This document shows positions 11,721 through 23,293 of a stretch of 64,000 bases of DNA, one piece after another. The DNA is from Anaspis maculata (taxonomy: Eukaryota > Arthropoda > Insecta > Coleoptera > Scraptiidae). The DNA lies in contig OX421964.1 of NCBI GenBank assembly GCA_949128115.1, forward strand, positions 38,370,177 to 38,434,176. The letters are read 5' to 3'. Each line of letters begins with the position of its first letter. The first letter of the stretch is position 1. The notes beneath the pieces are model-generated. The model ran no database searches and had not been told where the DNA came from. It saw nothing but the letters and a program-made list of their open reading frames with translations. The position numbers and the translations under genes are program-made.

Positions 11721-11862
11721 ATATATTTTTAAAACAGGCATTACGGTCGCAATTTTTGGAATGTAAGAAAAAGAAAAAATACGGGTACATTATTTCTAAC
11801 CATACTATCGATTAGGCCGATTAAAAATAAATGGGCAAGTACCCCATTATTTGAGTTTCATT
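11721..11862 (-). mobile_element. Fragment of the 47.8-kb TIR element
   Basis: It matches the reverse complement of about 47831-47975 closely, for example ATACGGGTACATTATTT and CATACTATCGATTAGGCC. It corresponds to the left end of that element. The rest, including the small gene carried there, is absent. Confidence 0.75.
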
Positions 11863-12519
11863 CCACTCCAAGAAGCGATCTGATTAGAAAAAGGTTTTCA
11901 AAATCACCTGGAAGCTCTTAGAAGCTCCATTGTTTAGTCTACGAGCACTTAGATCCTTACAACCCTTTCATTTAGGTCACTTTAAAAAGACCTCAACGAG
12001 GGGTGAGAGCGCCAACCCTCGGGCATGTCCTGTTCCTGCTCAATGGCACGGCACGTTCTCTTGGAATTTCGTAAAAGATGAAATCTTTATCGCCGGTTAA
12101 GCAATGCTTTCCTTATACGTGACTTATTGAGAAAACGTGCCATTTAACTAAAGCACCCTCAAAAATACCTGAGATTGCACCTGTTTCTTGTATTCTCTGC
12201 TCTTGTAAAATTAAAGAATTATTGCGCGGTATTTACATCAAAGGTAACGCTCGCTTATTTTAATTTTGATAAATTGTGTGATCCCACCTCTCAGCACCAC
12301 CTTGTAAATCACACAATCAGCCCTTAACTAGAGAACCCTCAAAAGTTTGGGTGGGTAATTCAAATACGCGCTGCAGCGTGGGGTTGCAGATTACGCACCC
12401 CATCCAAAAGTGCTGCGTTTCAGTAGCGCGCGGACCCTAACCGTGTCTATCTTTGCACGCGCACCCCTTTTAAACGCATTAAGTATCCGTCTGTGCGCTT
12501 GGCAACAGCTCTGAAGCTC
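11863..12519. other. No gene recognised
   Basis: The sequence is unique-looking. Two related segments (around 12130 and 12320, with AACTA.AG.ACCCTCAAAA) hint at a small diverged duplication. GC content rises towards 12400-12700. Confidence 0.4.
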
Positions 12520-12865
12520 TCATATAAAGCTGACGAATTTTGTTTGTCGATAAATTTTCTGTACTTTTTCAATTGTTTCAGTGCTTAAACAGAATCAAAG
12601 TTGTGTCTCCTAATCCTGAAAATTCGAACAATTGAAAAGCGCGAGTGCGCAAGTCGAAAGCGATCGAGCGGGCTTTGAAATGAATGCTGCATGCGCGATA
12701 CGAATGTCTTCCAGTGCTTACTATGATACAAAGCGGTGTAGTGGGTGATTTTTTGAATTATCGGTCCACGTGGTTGAATATCGCGAGTTATGCGACTTTC
12801 AAGTGTGATTTTGTGGTGTTGATCAACGGACTGTCATAAAAACCTAGAGGTCGGATATCGTCGAG
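12520..12865 (+). promoter_or_regulatory. Candidate promoter and non-coding first exon
   Basis: A CpG-richer stretch in an otherwise AT-rich neighbourhood contains a TATA-like CATATAAAG at about 12522. It also has an arthropod initiator-like TTCAGTG at about 12577-12583 and a strong splice donor, GAG|GTGAGT, with the intron starting at 12866. The TATA-like motif is more than 50 bp from the initiator-like motif, so the two do not form a standard pair. No acceptor or coding exon can be assigned within the window. This is inference from composition and splice consensus only. Confidence 0.3.
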
Positions 12866-15119
12866 GTGAGTGAACCCTTTGTTTACTTGTCAAATGTCAA
12901 CATGCGTTTTGCAATTTTCGCAATTTTTTCGCTGGGAAACTAGCCCTTAGTTTCTATTATCAGAATTGAGGAGGTAAACAACAGTGAAGCGTTTTACCTG
13001 CACGCAGGAAATATTCAAGAATTTTCATCAGATTTTTTTTGGGGTAGGTCAATCTCATTCACAAATGTGACGTATCGGCCACCTATATTAAAATGATTGA
13101 AGAATTGGGTGCAGACCTGAGACGCAGGTAAATGCTACCACTCCTACCTGACACCGCCAAGGGGAGCTTTTCATTAAGAAAGCCCGGTCTTGTTATACCT
13201 GTTGAATTGCTTTCAAATGTGTTATTATTATCGCCTGTCGGTGTGGGAACTGGACGAAAAAATCTTCTCAATTGTTGATGATCTGATCCGAAAACAAACA
13301 GATGACGGCCCCATGCAAGGCCGAAATTCACAATTAGAGTATTTTTAGACTCGTCACATTTATTATGTCACGTTTCTGCCGCTGAATCGTTTCCTTTTTT
13401 TTTGCAAAAAAATTGTTGCTGGGAACTGAACTTTATTTGCACAGTTTGGAAAGAAAAGTTCTTAAGACTACGGCTGATGCTTCTTTCGTTCGCAATTTCC
13501 GGGAATGCGACAAACTTCTGACAATTTAATCTTTGAACAAATTAATGATCTTGGCGCATGACGGCAATAACCGCAAAGTACGAAAAACGTGATTGCAATA
13601 AAATCCTATATGAGGTTTTCTCTCCACAAGCTTTTTATTTGAGGATGTTTTTTATTGAGGGCGCTATAACTTCGGATGAGGCGCTTTATTGGATTTTTTC
13701 TTGTTCAATCCAGTTTGAAACAAGTCATCAAGTAGGTATGAAGGTAATTGTTTACCAACCAATAAGTGAGTAGGTAACTAACAAGGCAACTAGTTGTCAA
13801 CACTCAGTATGTAGAATTTCAAACAAAATAAAAACACTACTGTACTTACATTGACATTTTTGTCTTACGTATGTAAATCTGTGCTAACTTAGTAAAATGT
13901 ATATCCAATGTAAGAGGACAACAGATACCAAACAAAATCATGCACCACTTGATTCTCATATCTACTTTTGTAACCAGATTCCCATAGTTTTGCTTCAAAT
14001 TCTGATGATGGTTTTCACTTGGATATCCAACTACTTATATGCCGTTTACGTTTTAAACTAAATATTTTCAAGTGGTTTCATATGTTCACCAGGTTTCGAT
14101 ACTGATTTTGATCTATCTATCCTCTGGTTTAAAAATGAAATTCAATTTTTTTATTGAACTTTTTCACTTTTCGGAACTGACAAGTGACAGCTCTGCTGGA
14201 TTGATGTCAAAGTCGATGTGGCTGGACCTGAAATGTGACCGCCATCACAAGCTAATGAGTGATTGGAACTCAAACTCATCCAGGAAGAATATTCTCTTTA
14301 TTGAAACTTGAGTAGGAGCTGTCCGGCTATCAGCGTTTTGATACACCTAAGTTATAAGTGGTCTATTCTTGAAGCATGATGATAATGAACGGCAAACTGT
14401 GCAGATTTGAAATCGTTTTGCTGCATCACAGAATATGCGGAAAATCAAAAGCCAGAGATCATCATGAATCCTTCTTTGTTTAGCTTTAAAAGCTTGAAAT
14501 GCAGATTTATGAAGCTGTAATAGATTTTGTTTTATTTTTATAACTGCGTATTGAGTACCTCTTACGCAGCAGATATATAGGTAGGTACCTACTTTATTTA
14601 TGCAGAGTTGATAGAAAGTAATTGATGGGTGGATCTGAAAATTTGCCAATCTCACAGGGGATCTTTTCTTGAAAAAATAGATAATATCTGTCATTATTTC
14701 GATTGCATGCAGTGAAGTTCAAAGTGGTATAGCTTTATAGCTAGATAGATAAATAATTATTTCTGCTATTCTTGGGCATAGTTTGTACATTCAGCAAGTC
14801 AATAGTTAAGAGACTTATAAAAACTAACAACATATGACAAATTTCAACAATATCTTTTCAAGGAAGAGGACTGATTTGAAAGATTCTTTACTTGTGAATC
14901 GTTTTGCATTTTCACATGCTACATATCGAATATTTATTATACAGGGCGTCGCGTAAGGTTCTGCAAAATCTGAAAAGTTAGCATTGCTCCCAGTTTTGTA
15001 AAAGAACATAAAACCAATATTTCGGAATAATGGTGATCGGTAAGCTACAGAAAATTAGCTTTTTGGTTTTGCAGTGGAAACTTTCTTCTTCCTTCAACGA
15101 TTTCAAAAATTTGCATATA
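12866..15119. other. No gene recognised
   Basis: AT-rich sequence with only short frames on both strands (for example 13083-13331 minus and 14347-14694 minus) that resemble no family I know. TACAGGGCGTCGCG at about 14940 looks like a degraded element end. Confidence 0.45.
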
Positions 15120-16958
15120 CAGGGTGGTCAAGTTTTTGATACATTGATTTTAAGGGATGATACAGAATCAAAAATTAAGGAAACTTCCCCGAAAAAATAT
15201 TCCAGAAGTGCATAATAACAAAATAACTTTTGCCAGTCGATCAAGCATCAGAAAAGAATGAAATATGCATATAAAAATTTTGTTCAAAAATTCGTAATAA
15301 CGGAGATACAGCTCTTCAAAGCTGGAAAACAAATACAGTTCTTTTCACCTAACTTTTATACTGGTCAACCGATTCGTGTCAAGTTTTTTACACGTATTCA
15401 CTGAACAAATGCCTATGAACCTCGAATAACACATTTGGAGAACAGCCCCATGGCGTAGATAGGGGTGGTTGCGCCCTTTTAATCATCCCTATTTTTCCCC
15501 ACTGCAATTTTTTTTAAATCAGTACCATTTTCAAGTTGTTCATTCAATTTTGAGCGAGAAGTTGCTCTTGCAAAATTTCGATAGGAGGCATACTTTTTGA
15601 GATAATTCAGTTTGAAGATTCCTACTCAATCTTGCAACTTCTCATAATTTTAGTTGCTCAAAGTTTGTATTGCTGCATCATTGGAGATAATCAGTTCCAA
15701 ATTCACACAAGTGATGTTGAGATCGTAGTATCATAACGTAAGATCGATTTCCATCCACTTATCTGCTACACCACTGGATATTTTTCAAAATCAATAATTT
15801 TTTTGAATTTGTCGTTTAATTCAAAAATAAAAGTAGCTCCTGTGAAACTTTGATTGGAGGCTTCGTTTTTGAGTTATTCGAACTTTGAAGTTCTAAGTCG
15901 AAAAAATGGCTGGCATATCGAGGAAAACAGCAAACCCTTCAATCAATTTTTTTTTTAATTATTCATGTTGATTATTGTACCACTCTCTTTTGATTTCATT
16001 TACGTTGTGTGAGTTCATACCTACAATTACCTTAATTTTGCAGTTCATCAATTTTGAAGAAAGTTGAACTAGGGAAAAAATTTCATTAGCGGTACAGATA
16101 TTTCATTAGCCGGGATGGAAGACAAAATTGCATGTCAGTCAATGTATGTTACAATTATTATTTTTGTTCTCCAGTCATGTACTTATCTGCTTCTAAATAG
16201 CAGAGACTTGAATTTTGCGTTTTTTTTTATTGATCTCAAAGTTTGAAATTTGAATAACTCGAAAACGAGGCCTCCAATCAAAATTTTACAGGAGCAACTC
16301 TTCTTTCTGAATCAAAAGACACATTCGAAAAAATTATTAATTTTGAAAAATACTTAGTGGCGTAGCAAATAAGTGGATGTAAGATAGAAAACCCCCTGAT
16401 TCCACGCCACTGGATTGTTCAGATCAAAATCGTTCTTACGTTATGATACCTGATGATCTCAACACCACTTGTGTGAATTTAGAACTAATTATCTCCAATG
16501 ATTCAAAACAAATTTTGTTGCAAGATTGATCAGAAATCTTGAAACTGAATTATCTTGAAAAGTAAGCCTCCTATCAAAATTTTGCAAGAGCAACTTTTTG
16601 TTCAAAATTGAATGAACAACTCGAAAATGGTACTGATTTTGGAAAATTTGCAGTAAGGAAAGAATTAGGGATGATAAAAGGAGCGCAACCACCCCTATCT
16701 TCGCCATGGGGCTGTTCTCACCAAATGTGTTAGTCGAGGTTCATAGGCATATGGTTAGTGAAAACGAGTAAGAAATTTGACGCAAATCGGTTGAACAGTA
16801 TGAAAGTTAGGTGAAAAGAACTGTTATTGTTTTCCAACTTTGAGGAGCTGTATCTCCTTTATTACGGGTTTTTGAACAAAGTTTTTATATGCATGTCTCA
16901 TTATTTTCTGATGCTCTATCGACTGGAAAATTTTTGCGATTAAACACGGGACACCCTG
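15120..16958. mobile_element. 1.84-kb palindromic TA-flanked element
   Basis: The ends are TA-CAGGGTG (left) and CACCCTG-TA (right), and the arms of roughly 780 bp are inverted copies. Landmarks are CCCCATGGCGTAGATAGGGG at 15447 against its complement near 16690, and CAATTTTGAGCGAGAAGTTG at 15546 against 16590. The loop is about 15900-16195. No transposase is visible, so it is a non-autonomous foldback element. The ends and TA flanks match the 32-34 kb and 55-kb elements. Confidence 0.85.
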
Positions 16959-16960
16959 TA

Positions 16961-17410
16961 AAACCCTTCAAAGTTGGAAATAAAAATTCGTTTTTTAGCG
17001 TATAGCTTTTGAACCGTTCCATCGATGTTGTTCAAATTTGAACCAGAGTTTACTTAAGCGAGTCTCTATCGTATCAAACGATGATAACGCGCTTTATCAA
17101 AATTATCCAGGGGCGTAGATAATAGGGAACACCCCTCTCTTGGCCCCGTAATTTTTTACCTTCTTGGAATATTTAAAAAATTGTTCATATTTTTGAGTTC
17201 CATGTTCAATTTAGAAGAAAAAGTTACTCTGCAAAATTTTTATTAGAGGCTTCGTTTCTAAGATATTTGAGTCTGAAATTTCGGAGAATATTCCGGGAAC
17301 ACCACTTTCCTCGCCACTTTCAAGTGCCGAAAAATTAAAATAAAAAAAAAGTCATGATTTCTGAACTGAGAAAAGTTTTCTAGGTGTTTTAGGTTGATAA
17401 ACCACCCTTT
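16961..17410. repeat. Dispersed repeat R3, copy 1
   Basis: It shares blocks with 32264-34138 and 59930-60420, such as TTTTGAACCGTT, TTCAAATTTGA.CC.AAGTTTACT and GGGGCGTAGATAATAG. It appears to be one arm of the palindrome type seen at 33215-34138, starting right at the boundary of the preceding element. Confidence 0.65.
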
Positions 17411-17554
17411 TTGCTGACTCTTGGATTCGACTCAAAATTGATATTTTCGTCTTCATCACGATTTTTCTCTTGGCGCGTTTACAATACTTTTTACACGACC
17501 GGGTGTAAAGTGAGCCTTTTTACCCTCATTTTCAGGCGTAAAGTGGCTCATTTA

Positions 17555-17593
17555 GCCCGAGGGCGTAAAATTTTTACTTTTACGCCCTCGGGC
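17555..17593. repeat. Perfect 16-bp hairpin
   Basis: GCCCGAGGGCGTAAAA (17555-17570) pairs exactly with 17578-17593 across a 7-base loop. It lies among several copies of the motif GGCGTAAAG in 17500-17600. Confidence 0.9.
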
Positions 17594-17882
17594 CTTGGTT
17601 TTTTAAGCGTCAAAAAACAAATGCCTGTAATTATTATTAAATGTCACAAACTAATAAATTTGTTGAAATGCACAGCTCAGAGGCATTTGGGACACCCCAA
17701 AGGCGGGGAAGGGTGTATGGTTTCACTTATTAAGCTTCTCGTTGAATTGTTAGCTTTGAAAATACACATATTCGGAACTCCAAAAGTGAGGTTATGTGCG
17801 TTGACGGCTCTGGCTGGATTTCTATTTCTCAGAGTTCCGTGCTCAGTTTTCTTGAGGGGGCATGCGAATACTAAATTTGAAT

Positions 17883-17955
17883 AGCCGTTTTCGATACCAG
17901 AGCGCGAATTCAGGCCCGAAGCCGTGGTTGCCATCATAAAACGTGTAGCCGAATG
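17883..17955. repeat. Short dispersed repeat R4, copy 1
   Basis: TTTCGATACCAGAGCGCG followed by GAAGCCGTGGTTGCCATCAT recurs in the same order at 22090-22155. Confidence 0.7.
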
Positions 17956-18439
17956 AATATTTTGGTTTGTAGGTATCCGTCTACCTGTCTCTTCACGTAG
18001 GCTGTAACTTTGCGGTAAAATCCGTGTCGTCCTTAACTGAAAGGGTTGTCTTCAGCATGGAAAACACGGACCACAAAGTAAAAGGCTTCACCACCTTGGA
18101 TTTTTCAGCTAAGTATAGGTATACCTACGTTCTCATGTATTTTTTTTGGACTTCTCCGGCAGAAGATCAAGTGTGACTCGAGAAGCCATCGCCATCGGCG
18201 GGAGGAGTGCAGCGCCTCAAGAACGAAAATTCTTGCTGGGTGCTTTTCAATAAAAAAGACACTGACGCTAGTGATTATTATTAAATGACAAGTAAAAACA
18301 AAATCATAGGTGCCAGGTGCCCATAATGTCATTGCTAACTAGATCGATCTATAATCGCTTTTTAGTTTTTCGGCTTTTATGGTTCAAAATCAAATTCAAA
18401 AAAATAATGGGTCGTGTAAAAAACGTTGTATGCAGCTCA

Positions 18440-18536
18440 AGCGTAAAGCCTGTTTTAGGCCCTCTGTCTGAATGTGCCCTCGCTGTGCTCGGGCACAACT
18501 TACATACGTCGGGCCTAAAACAGTCGCTTTACGCTC
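18440..18536. repeat. Nested hairpin
   Basis: Outer arms AGCGTAAAGCCTGTTTTAGG (from 18440) and CCTAAAACAGTCGCTTTACG (to about 18534) pair with a two-base bulge. An inner hairpin GTGCCC...GGGCAC sits at about 18474-18496. Confidence 0.8.
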
Positions 18537-18915
18537 TTACTACATAAATAACTATTCCTTCTTCGTTGACTGTTGGGCCGAAAAAGTGATACTGCAATGC
18601 TTGATAATACTGTTTAAAACTAAAATAGTATTCTATGTAACAAGTTTGCAAAATGGATCTTTAACGGACGAATTCGCTTATTGTTTAGGGACGAGGCGGA
18701 AGAGTCCGCTGAAGCATTTTGCGTAGGTGCGTGTTGCATACAACATTTTTTGGTATGAGCTCTCCAAACCATCTTCAACTCCTTCAAGCAGTACCTATTA
18801 GCTGTTGTAGTTCAAACAGGAATTTCCATGAATTTTATTAATAAACACGCTGGCTGAATTATTGTGTTATGGCAACCTATTTCATTGTGACAACTAGTTT
18901 TCAAATCGAAAAGAA

Positions 18916-19104
18916 ATGGATGACGTTTCAATAGATGATTCGGAAAAAGCCAAGAGAGTTCTCGATTTGCTCCCAGCAAAGTCTCGTACACAATATGAGC
19001 GAGAATATGATTTATTCATCGAATGGGAAAAGAAAAATAGTGTGAATATTGTGAAGGCAGATGCAATGTTGGCATATTTGGGTGAAAAGTTCATCAACAA
19101 ATAA
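18916..19104 (+). pseudogene. Possible N-terminal fragment of a Crypton-type tyrosine recombinase
   Basis: The 62-codon frame has a proper ATG and an acidic start. It is followed by LDLLPAKSRTQYEREYDLF and a tryptophan (IEWEKKN), ending in a short LAYLGEKF helix. The LLPAKS-x-x-x-Y-E and F-x-x-W pattern resembles the N-terminal SAM-like DNA-binding part of Crypton-related recombinase proteins that are common in insect genomes. That is family knowledge recalled, not a search result. The catalytic part (R..H..R..Y) is missing and the frame stops at 19104. It is therefore a fragment or an isolated exon. A shorter, frameshifted piece with the same LLPAK motif is at 53.8 kb. It could instead be an unrelated small frame. 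Confidence 0.3.
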
Positions 19105-19439
19105 TTCAGTCCTCTGAAGTGTTGCCTAGTTACTTTTAAAGGACTCAGTCCGCTAAAGACGTATATCGCGGACTCAAAATAATTTGCAAAATAACAATTT
19201 TGGACAGCGTATACCAAAAACCTAATATTATATACTTACATAATATACTACTTAATCCTAATACCTCGTGTTGAAGTCAGCACGGACTGAATTTCCAATA
19301 CTTTTCTAATAGCTACCTACCTATTATAACTTGGTGCCAGACGTGTTTCATTTTTAGATTCCCACTCGACATATCGCCTAAATATGGATTTAATAATAAT
19401 CCGAGGAGGGTTCGTCGTCATATTGTAATAGGATCTATT

Positions 19440-20260
19440 AAGTTCGTTTTTTTTTTGTTCGTACTTAGGTACATGCACCAAGCTACCGGTCCCCCAAAAA
19501 TCGCATTCGAATCAAAACTTCCCGGGTGTTCCCACGCGCGCGTCCGCGTGGCCGGCATCACGTGGGACGATATCGGAGAGCTTAAAGCTCTCCCATGCCA
19601 GAGGGCGTCACTCGGTCTGGTCGGCGCCCTCGCATCATCACACCCCCCTTTTGCACGAATTTCCAACGGCACGCAGTTTAAACATTTTCGATTCAAAACA
19701 ATCCAACGCTTTTCGGATCTCCCAGATTAATATTCGAAATCGACTTGGAAACAAACGTAGCGTTGTAAAATTATACCCACCTATTTGTATTTAAAGCCTC
19801 ACGCGCTGATAATCCCGCGGTGTTTGTTTCATCGGATACAAATCCTCTGATGCTCGGATCCATTTCGCACACGTACCCCCATCTTTCAGCGGGGATGGGG
19901 AAATGGATAAATGCGCCCGTCAGAATCCACGCCACTGAAAGAAATCTGTTGATTCGTTCCATTTGTAACCGTCAACATGAAAATATACATCAAATAAATC
20001 GTACCCTGAGAGTTTTCCTTCCGCCTCGGGGAAGAAACAAAACCCCAAACGACACATAAACATCCCCATTAAGTAATTTTCCGGGAGCCGCTGCTGCTGC
20101 ATCTTGAGCGGGAAAGAGTGGTGGCGCCTGGGAGAGGACTCGTAGATCACCCGCAGGACGCTTGTCTTCCGCTGCTCTGTGTTGTATAGCTCCCGTAGCC
20201 TTGAAAACAATCAGGGAGAATATCTGAAAAAGAAAAATCTTCATTAGAGGTTTCAGTCCG
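19440..20260. other. GC-rich, non-repetitive island
   Basis: GC and CpG content is clearly higher here than in the neighbouring transposon-rich DNA, and no internal repeats are seen. Open frames occur on both strands. The best gene-like piece is the minus-strand candidate exon ending at 19962. Such islands often hold exons or promoters, but nothing here is identified with certainty. Confidence 0.45.
19781..19962 (-). CDS. Candidate first coding exon with a signal peptide
   Basis: The minus-strand ATG at 19962-19960 opens a frame of about 60 codons. It begins with a charged start (MERINRF) and a hydrophobic core (LSVAWILTGAFIHFPIP), followed by AERWGYVCEMDPS. This is a plausible secretory signal peptide with cleavage near PA. 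A good splice donor, AG|GTGGGT, follows at 19781/19780, just before the frame stops. This fits a first coding exon of a secreted or membrane protein. I recognise no family, and the next exon, if any, would lie at lower coordinates. GC-rich sequence upstream (19963-20260) could be its 5' region. A chance frame in GC-rich DNA is a real alternative. Confidence 0.3.
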
Positions 20261-21845
20261 CTTGGAGGCGTACTTCCATCGTATCCTGAACTAACCTGTA
20301 CATATTTCTGGAAGTGAAAGACCCCCTTCGATATTATTTACGATTATGAACCAGTAATTAAAATCTGAAAATCATCGTATCTCGTGAGTTGTCCTGCCAT
20401 CCTAGATTCCAACTCATTCTCCAAAATGAATATTTCACTTCTCCTAATTCTCTTGATTTTTTTATGGTGCTAACCTTATCTGAATATTCCCTGAGTATTT
20501 AGATAGATACTCGTTTAGTAGAAACATGATTTTATCAAGTTGGAGAATATGAAACATGTGCGGTAGACTTTGTTGAAAAATTGTATACACAAAATTTGGT
20601 AGTTAATCCCGATGGGACACACACGTCTACGTTGTTTATTTTCTTTCGCGCATATTGTGATCGCGTTTTATGAGTTGTTAAAACCATATGCGGCAGAAAC
20701 TGACGTCAACGGGCTTTTTTGCAAAACAAAAATGGCTCTCCCTATATTCAAAGATGAGACGGATCAACAAAAATTTGCTGGAAAAGGTCAAATGGATATT
20801 GTCTCTGGAGCCTTCGCAGTGAAGTTGGGGTTGTGTAGGACGCGACAGTAGCGCCGTCCTGGTGGCGGGCATGACGCAAAACAACGCCCCATCAATCACT
20901 TCAACTCGACGGCGCTAATTAAATACCTGCTGGCAGATGGGGGACTCGGTTGACGCTTTTAGAGCTTTCGTATACATATACCTACTGACAGCAGAACGAT
21001 AACACAGAAACACAGATTTTTATTTTTGATTTCATCATGGGCTTTGTTTGGGTGTTTTCGAAACGATTTGAAAAATTATCACTGTCAGAGGCGGACTCAG
21101 GAAAAAAGGAAGGTCTAAATTTAGGTCCAATCCAAGTTAAGTGTTACACTGATTTTATAATATTGTTACGAATTTGCGTTGGGTACTTTTATAATTCAGG
21201 AATAAACGTTTGAACACCAACTATTTGTTACAGTGCACTTTCAATTTACAAGTCACATGAAACGTCTCACTTAGATATCGCTCTATCTAACTCCGCCGAT
21301 GTGCTCACTGTTATCAAAGTGTTATGAATTCCAATATGACCTGCTTCCTAGGCTATGCCGCTCTTATCATGCTCAAAATTAGCGTCTTCGGAGTCCAGGT
21401 TAGTTTTTAGAAATATCTGGAAACTGCCAGAAAAATGTTGAAAAAATTAGGTCTTCCATTTTGCCCCTTCGAGCCCTTCTGGTTTCATTATTCAAAAAGA
21501 TTGAGGTAATCTGTTAGTGGCGGAATCATAAATACAAAATATCAACTAGTTACTGGATGCTTACTAGGCTTCCATTTACAAAAATTCAGTTTCTTTTTTT
21601 TTCGCATTTTTCCAATTCTGGAAGTTTGGGGAAAGGAAAGTGGGGGCTCCCCCAGAATAGACCTGAATAATGAGATAAAGAAGTAAAAAGTGATCAGGAT
21701 TATGGTTATCTCCAGAATGAACCGTGTCTGATAATGGCTTTTCATTATGTGAAGCTGTGTAGCATTGCTGGGTACGGGAGGAAGTGACTCCGGTTTCTCA
21801 ACAGCCCCAACAAAAAATGTCGAGCCTTTTTACCCATAGGTGTCT
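20261..21845. other. No gene recognised
   Basis: Mostly AT-rich unique sequence. Overlapping short frames at 20612-20899 lie on both strands and have no recognisable motifs. Confidence 0.45.
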
Positions 21846-21945
21846 ATGAACTGCACGCAGTCTTCCTTCAAAATATTATTTCTTTCTTTCTGACCGGTCA
21901 GAAAGAAATAAATGATATTTTGAAGGAAGACTGCGTGCAGTTCAT
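21846..21945. repeat. 100-bp near-perfect palindrome without a loop
   Basis: The two 50-bp halves meet at GACC|GGTC (centre 21895/21896) and are complementary at 48 of 50 positions by my comparison. The outer ends read ATGAACTGCACGCAG and CTGCGTGCAGTTCAT. A short direct repeat, TAGGTGTCTATG, lies at about 21837 (overlapping the left end) and again at about 21996. Confidence 0.9.
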
Positions 21946-22089
21946 TTAATTATACTCCATATCCTTCTGTGAGATGGCGGATCCTTTCTTGAAATAGGTG
22001 TCTATGTCAGTCTTGAGCTGTAAGAAATAGGACTCATTGTGAGATGATGAATTAAGTCAATAATAGGGTCCTCTTGCGTAGAATAGTAT

Positions 22090-22155
22090 TTTTCGATACA
22101 AGAGCGCGTTTTCAGGTTCGAAGCCGTGTTTGGCATCATGAGCCGTAGCCATTAT
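22090..22155. repeat. Short dispersed repeat R4, copy 2
   Basis: It matches 17883-17955 in the same orientation, from TTTCGATAC to GCCGTAGCC. Confidence 0.7.
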
Positions 22156-22287
22156 ACAGCAAATGGAAAGGAATGATCCCCCATTTCTTCACAAGCATGA
22201 TGTTTGAACACGGGACAAAGTTGAGTGATGCAAATCATGCGTAAGTGAAGAAATGGACATTCCGTGAGTGTAATGATGACCGGTGGC

Positions 22288-23293
22288 CAGTGGCGTATCT
22301 AGGGTAAATTGCGCCTAGGGCAAAACATGAAATTTGCGCCCCTGAATTAGAAACCCTGGGAAATGCGCCTCAGGCAGTTTTTCAGAATTCAGGTGGGCCA
22401 ACGACAAATAGGGCCCCCACGTGTGATCCGTTCCCATCCAAAGTTGCTAGGCAACCAGGGCTGTCACTAGGCTATCACCTAGGCAACATCACCTGATGAA
22501 CTGTTCCCTGGTTCCGAAAATAGGGTCCCTGTTATAAGTTATACCTAGATCAGATAAAAAAGTTGAAAGTTGATCGTCTGTTTAAATAAATTGGTTTTGG
22601 TTTTCCCTCTTTCTCTGTTCCCATTTCGCTTGTGAATTATTGCTCACACGAATTGCGCCCAATAGTTCAAATATCTACATTATCCAGGGTGTCTCAAAAC
22701 TCGCGCTCCAGAGAACACTGACATGGTGCCGACGACAATAGGTTCCCAGGAAACGGAAGAAAAAAAATGTATTGCTGCTTGCATAAAGGAGTCATGAGTT
22801 TTTTGAATCCACCATTCCCGGAGGGTCAATTCGAGGTAAATTTGCAAAATTTAACCCAGTTGCTAAGTTTTGAAAGTAATACCAACTGCCTGTCATTTTG
22901 TAATAAATGTTTGGCTCACTGTAACTGTGACACTGCCAGATTTAGATACTTGAACCTGGCAACTTGAAATTGAGATAACATACCTCAAATGTACAGGTCT
23001 GTGATTGGTTAACTTAACTTTGTCTTTTCTCGAATACCATTTGAGGTAGATTTTTTTTCCTCGGTATTACACATCTGACTGCTATCTAGTTTTGCTTCAT
23101 TTTCTCTGGGGCGTGAGTTTTGAGACACCCTGTATATAATTATATGAAGTTTGAATAACTTGATCTTTGATTCGTTTTTCCAATTTTTTTCTTTATTTTT
23201 TCACATTTCTATCTTTTCCTCTCATTTGCGCCCTGAGGATTAAAGTGCGCCCATGGCACGTGCCCCACTTGCCCCCCCGTAGATACGCCTCTG
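22288..23293. mobile_element. hAT-like MITE with perfect 8-bp target duplication
   Basis: The termini are CAGTGGCGTATCTAGGG (left) and the complement of CAGAGGCGTATCTACGG (right). Both sides are flanked by the identical 8 bp CCGGTGGC (22280-22287 and 23294-23301). An 8-bp duplication with CAG(T/A)GGCG ends is the signature of hAT elements. No transposase is encoded. The element carries a second MITE at 22685-23132; without it, it would be about the size of the related copy at 28048-28530. Confidence 0.9.
22685..23132. mobile_element. MITE nested inside the hAT-like MITE
   Basis: The ends CAGGGTGTCTCAAAACTC and its complement GAGTTTTGAGACACCCTG form terminal inverted repeats. They extend to about 30 bp with few mismatches (through CCAGAGAA/TTCTCTGG). 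The equivalent position in the 28-kb copy lacks it, which shows the order of insertion. TA flanks the right end; the left flank is degraded. Confidence 0.85.

Noticed and set aside
14347..14694. 115-residue minus-strand frame
   Set aside because: AT-rich sequence with low-complexity composition. No motif, splice or promoter context is present.
17411..17884. Longest single frame in the window (157 residues, +)
   Set aside because: It spans a repeat fragment and a perfect hairpin and has no recognisable domain. Its composition fits a chance frame.
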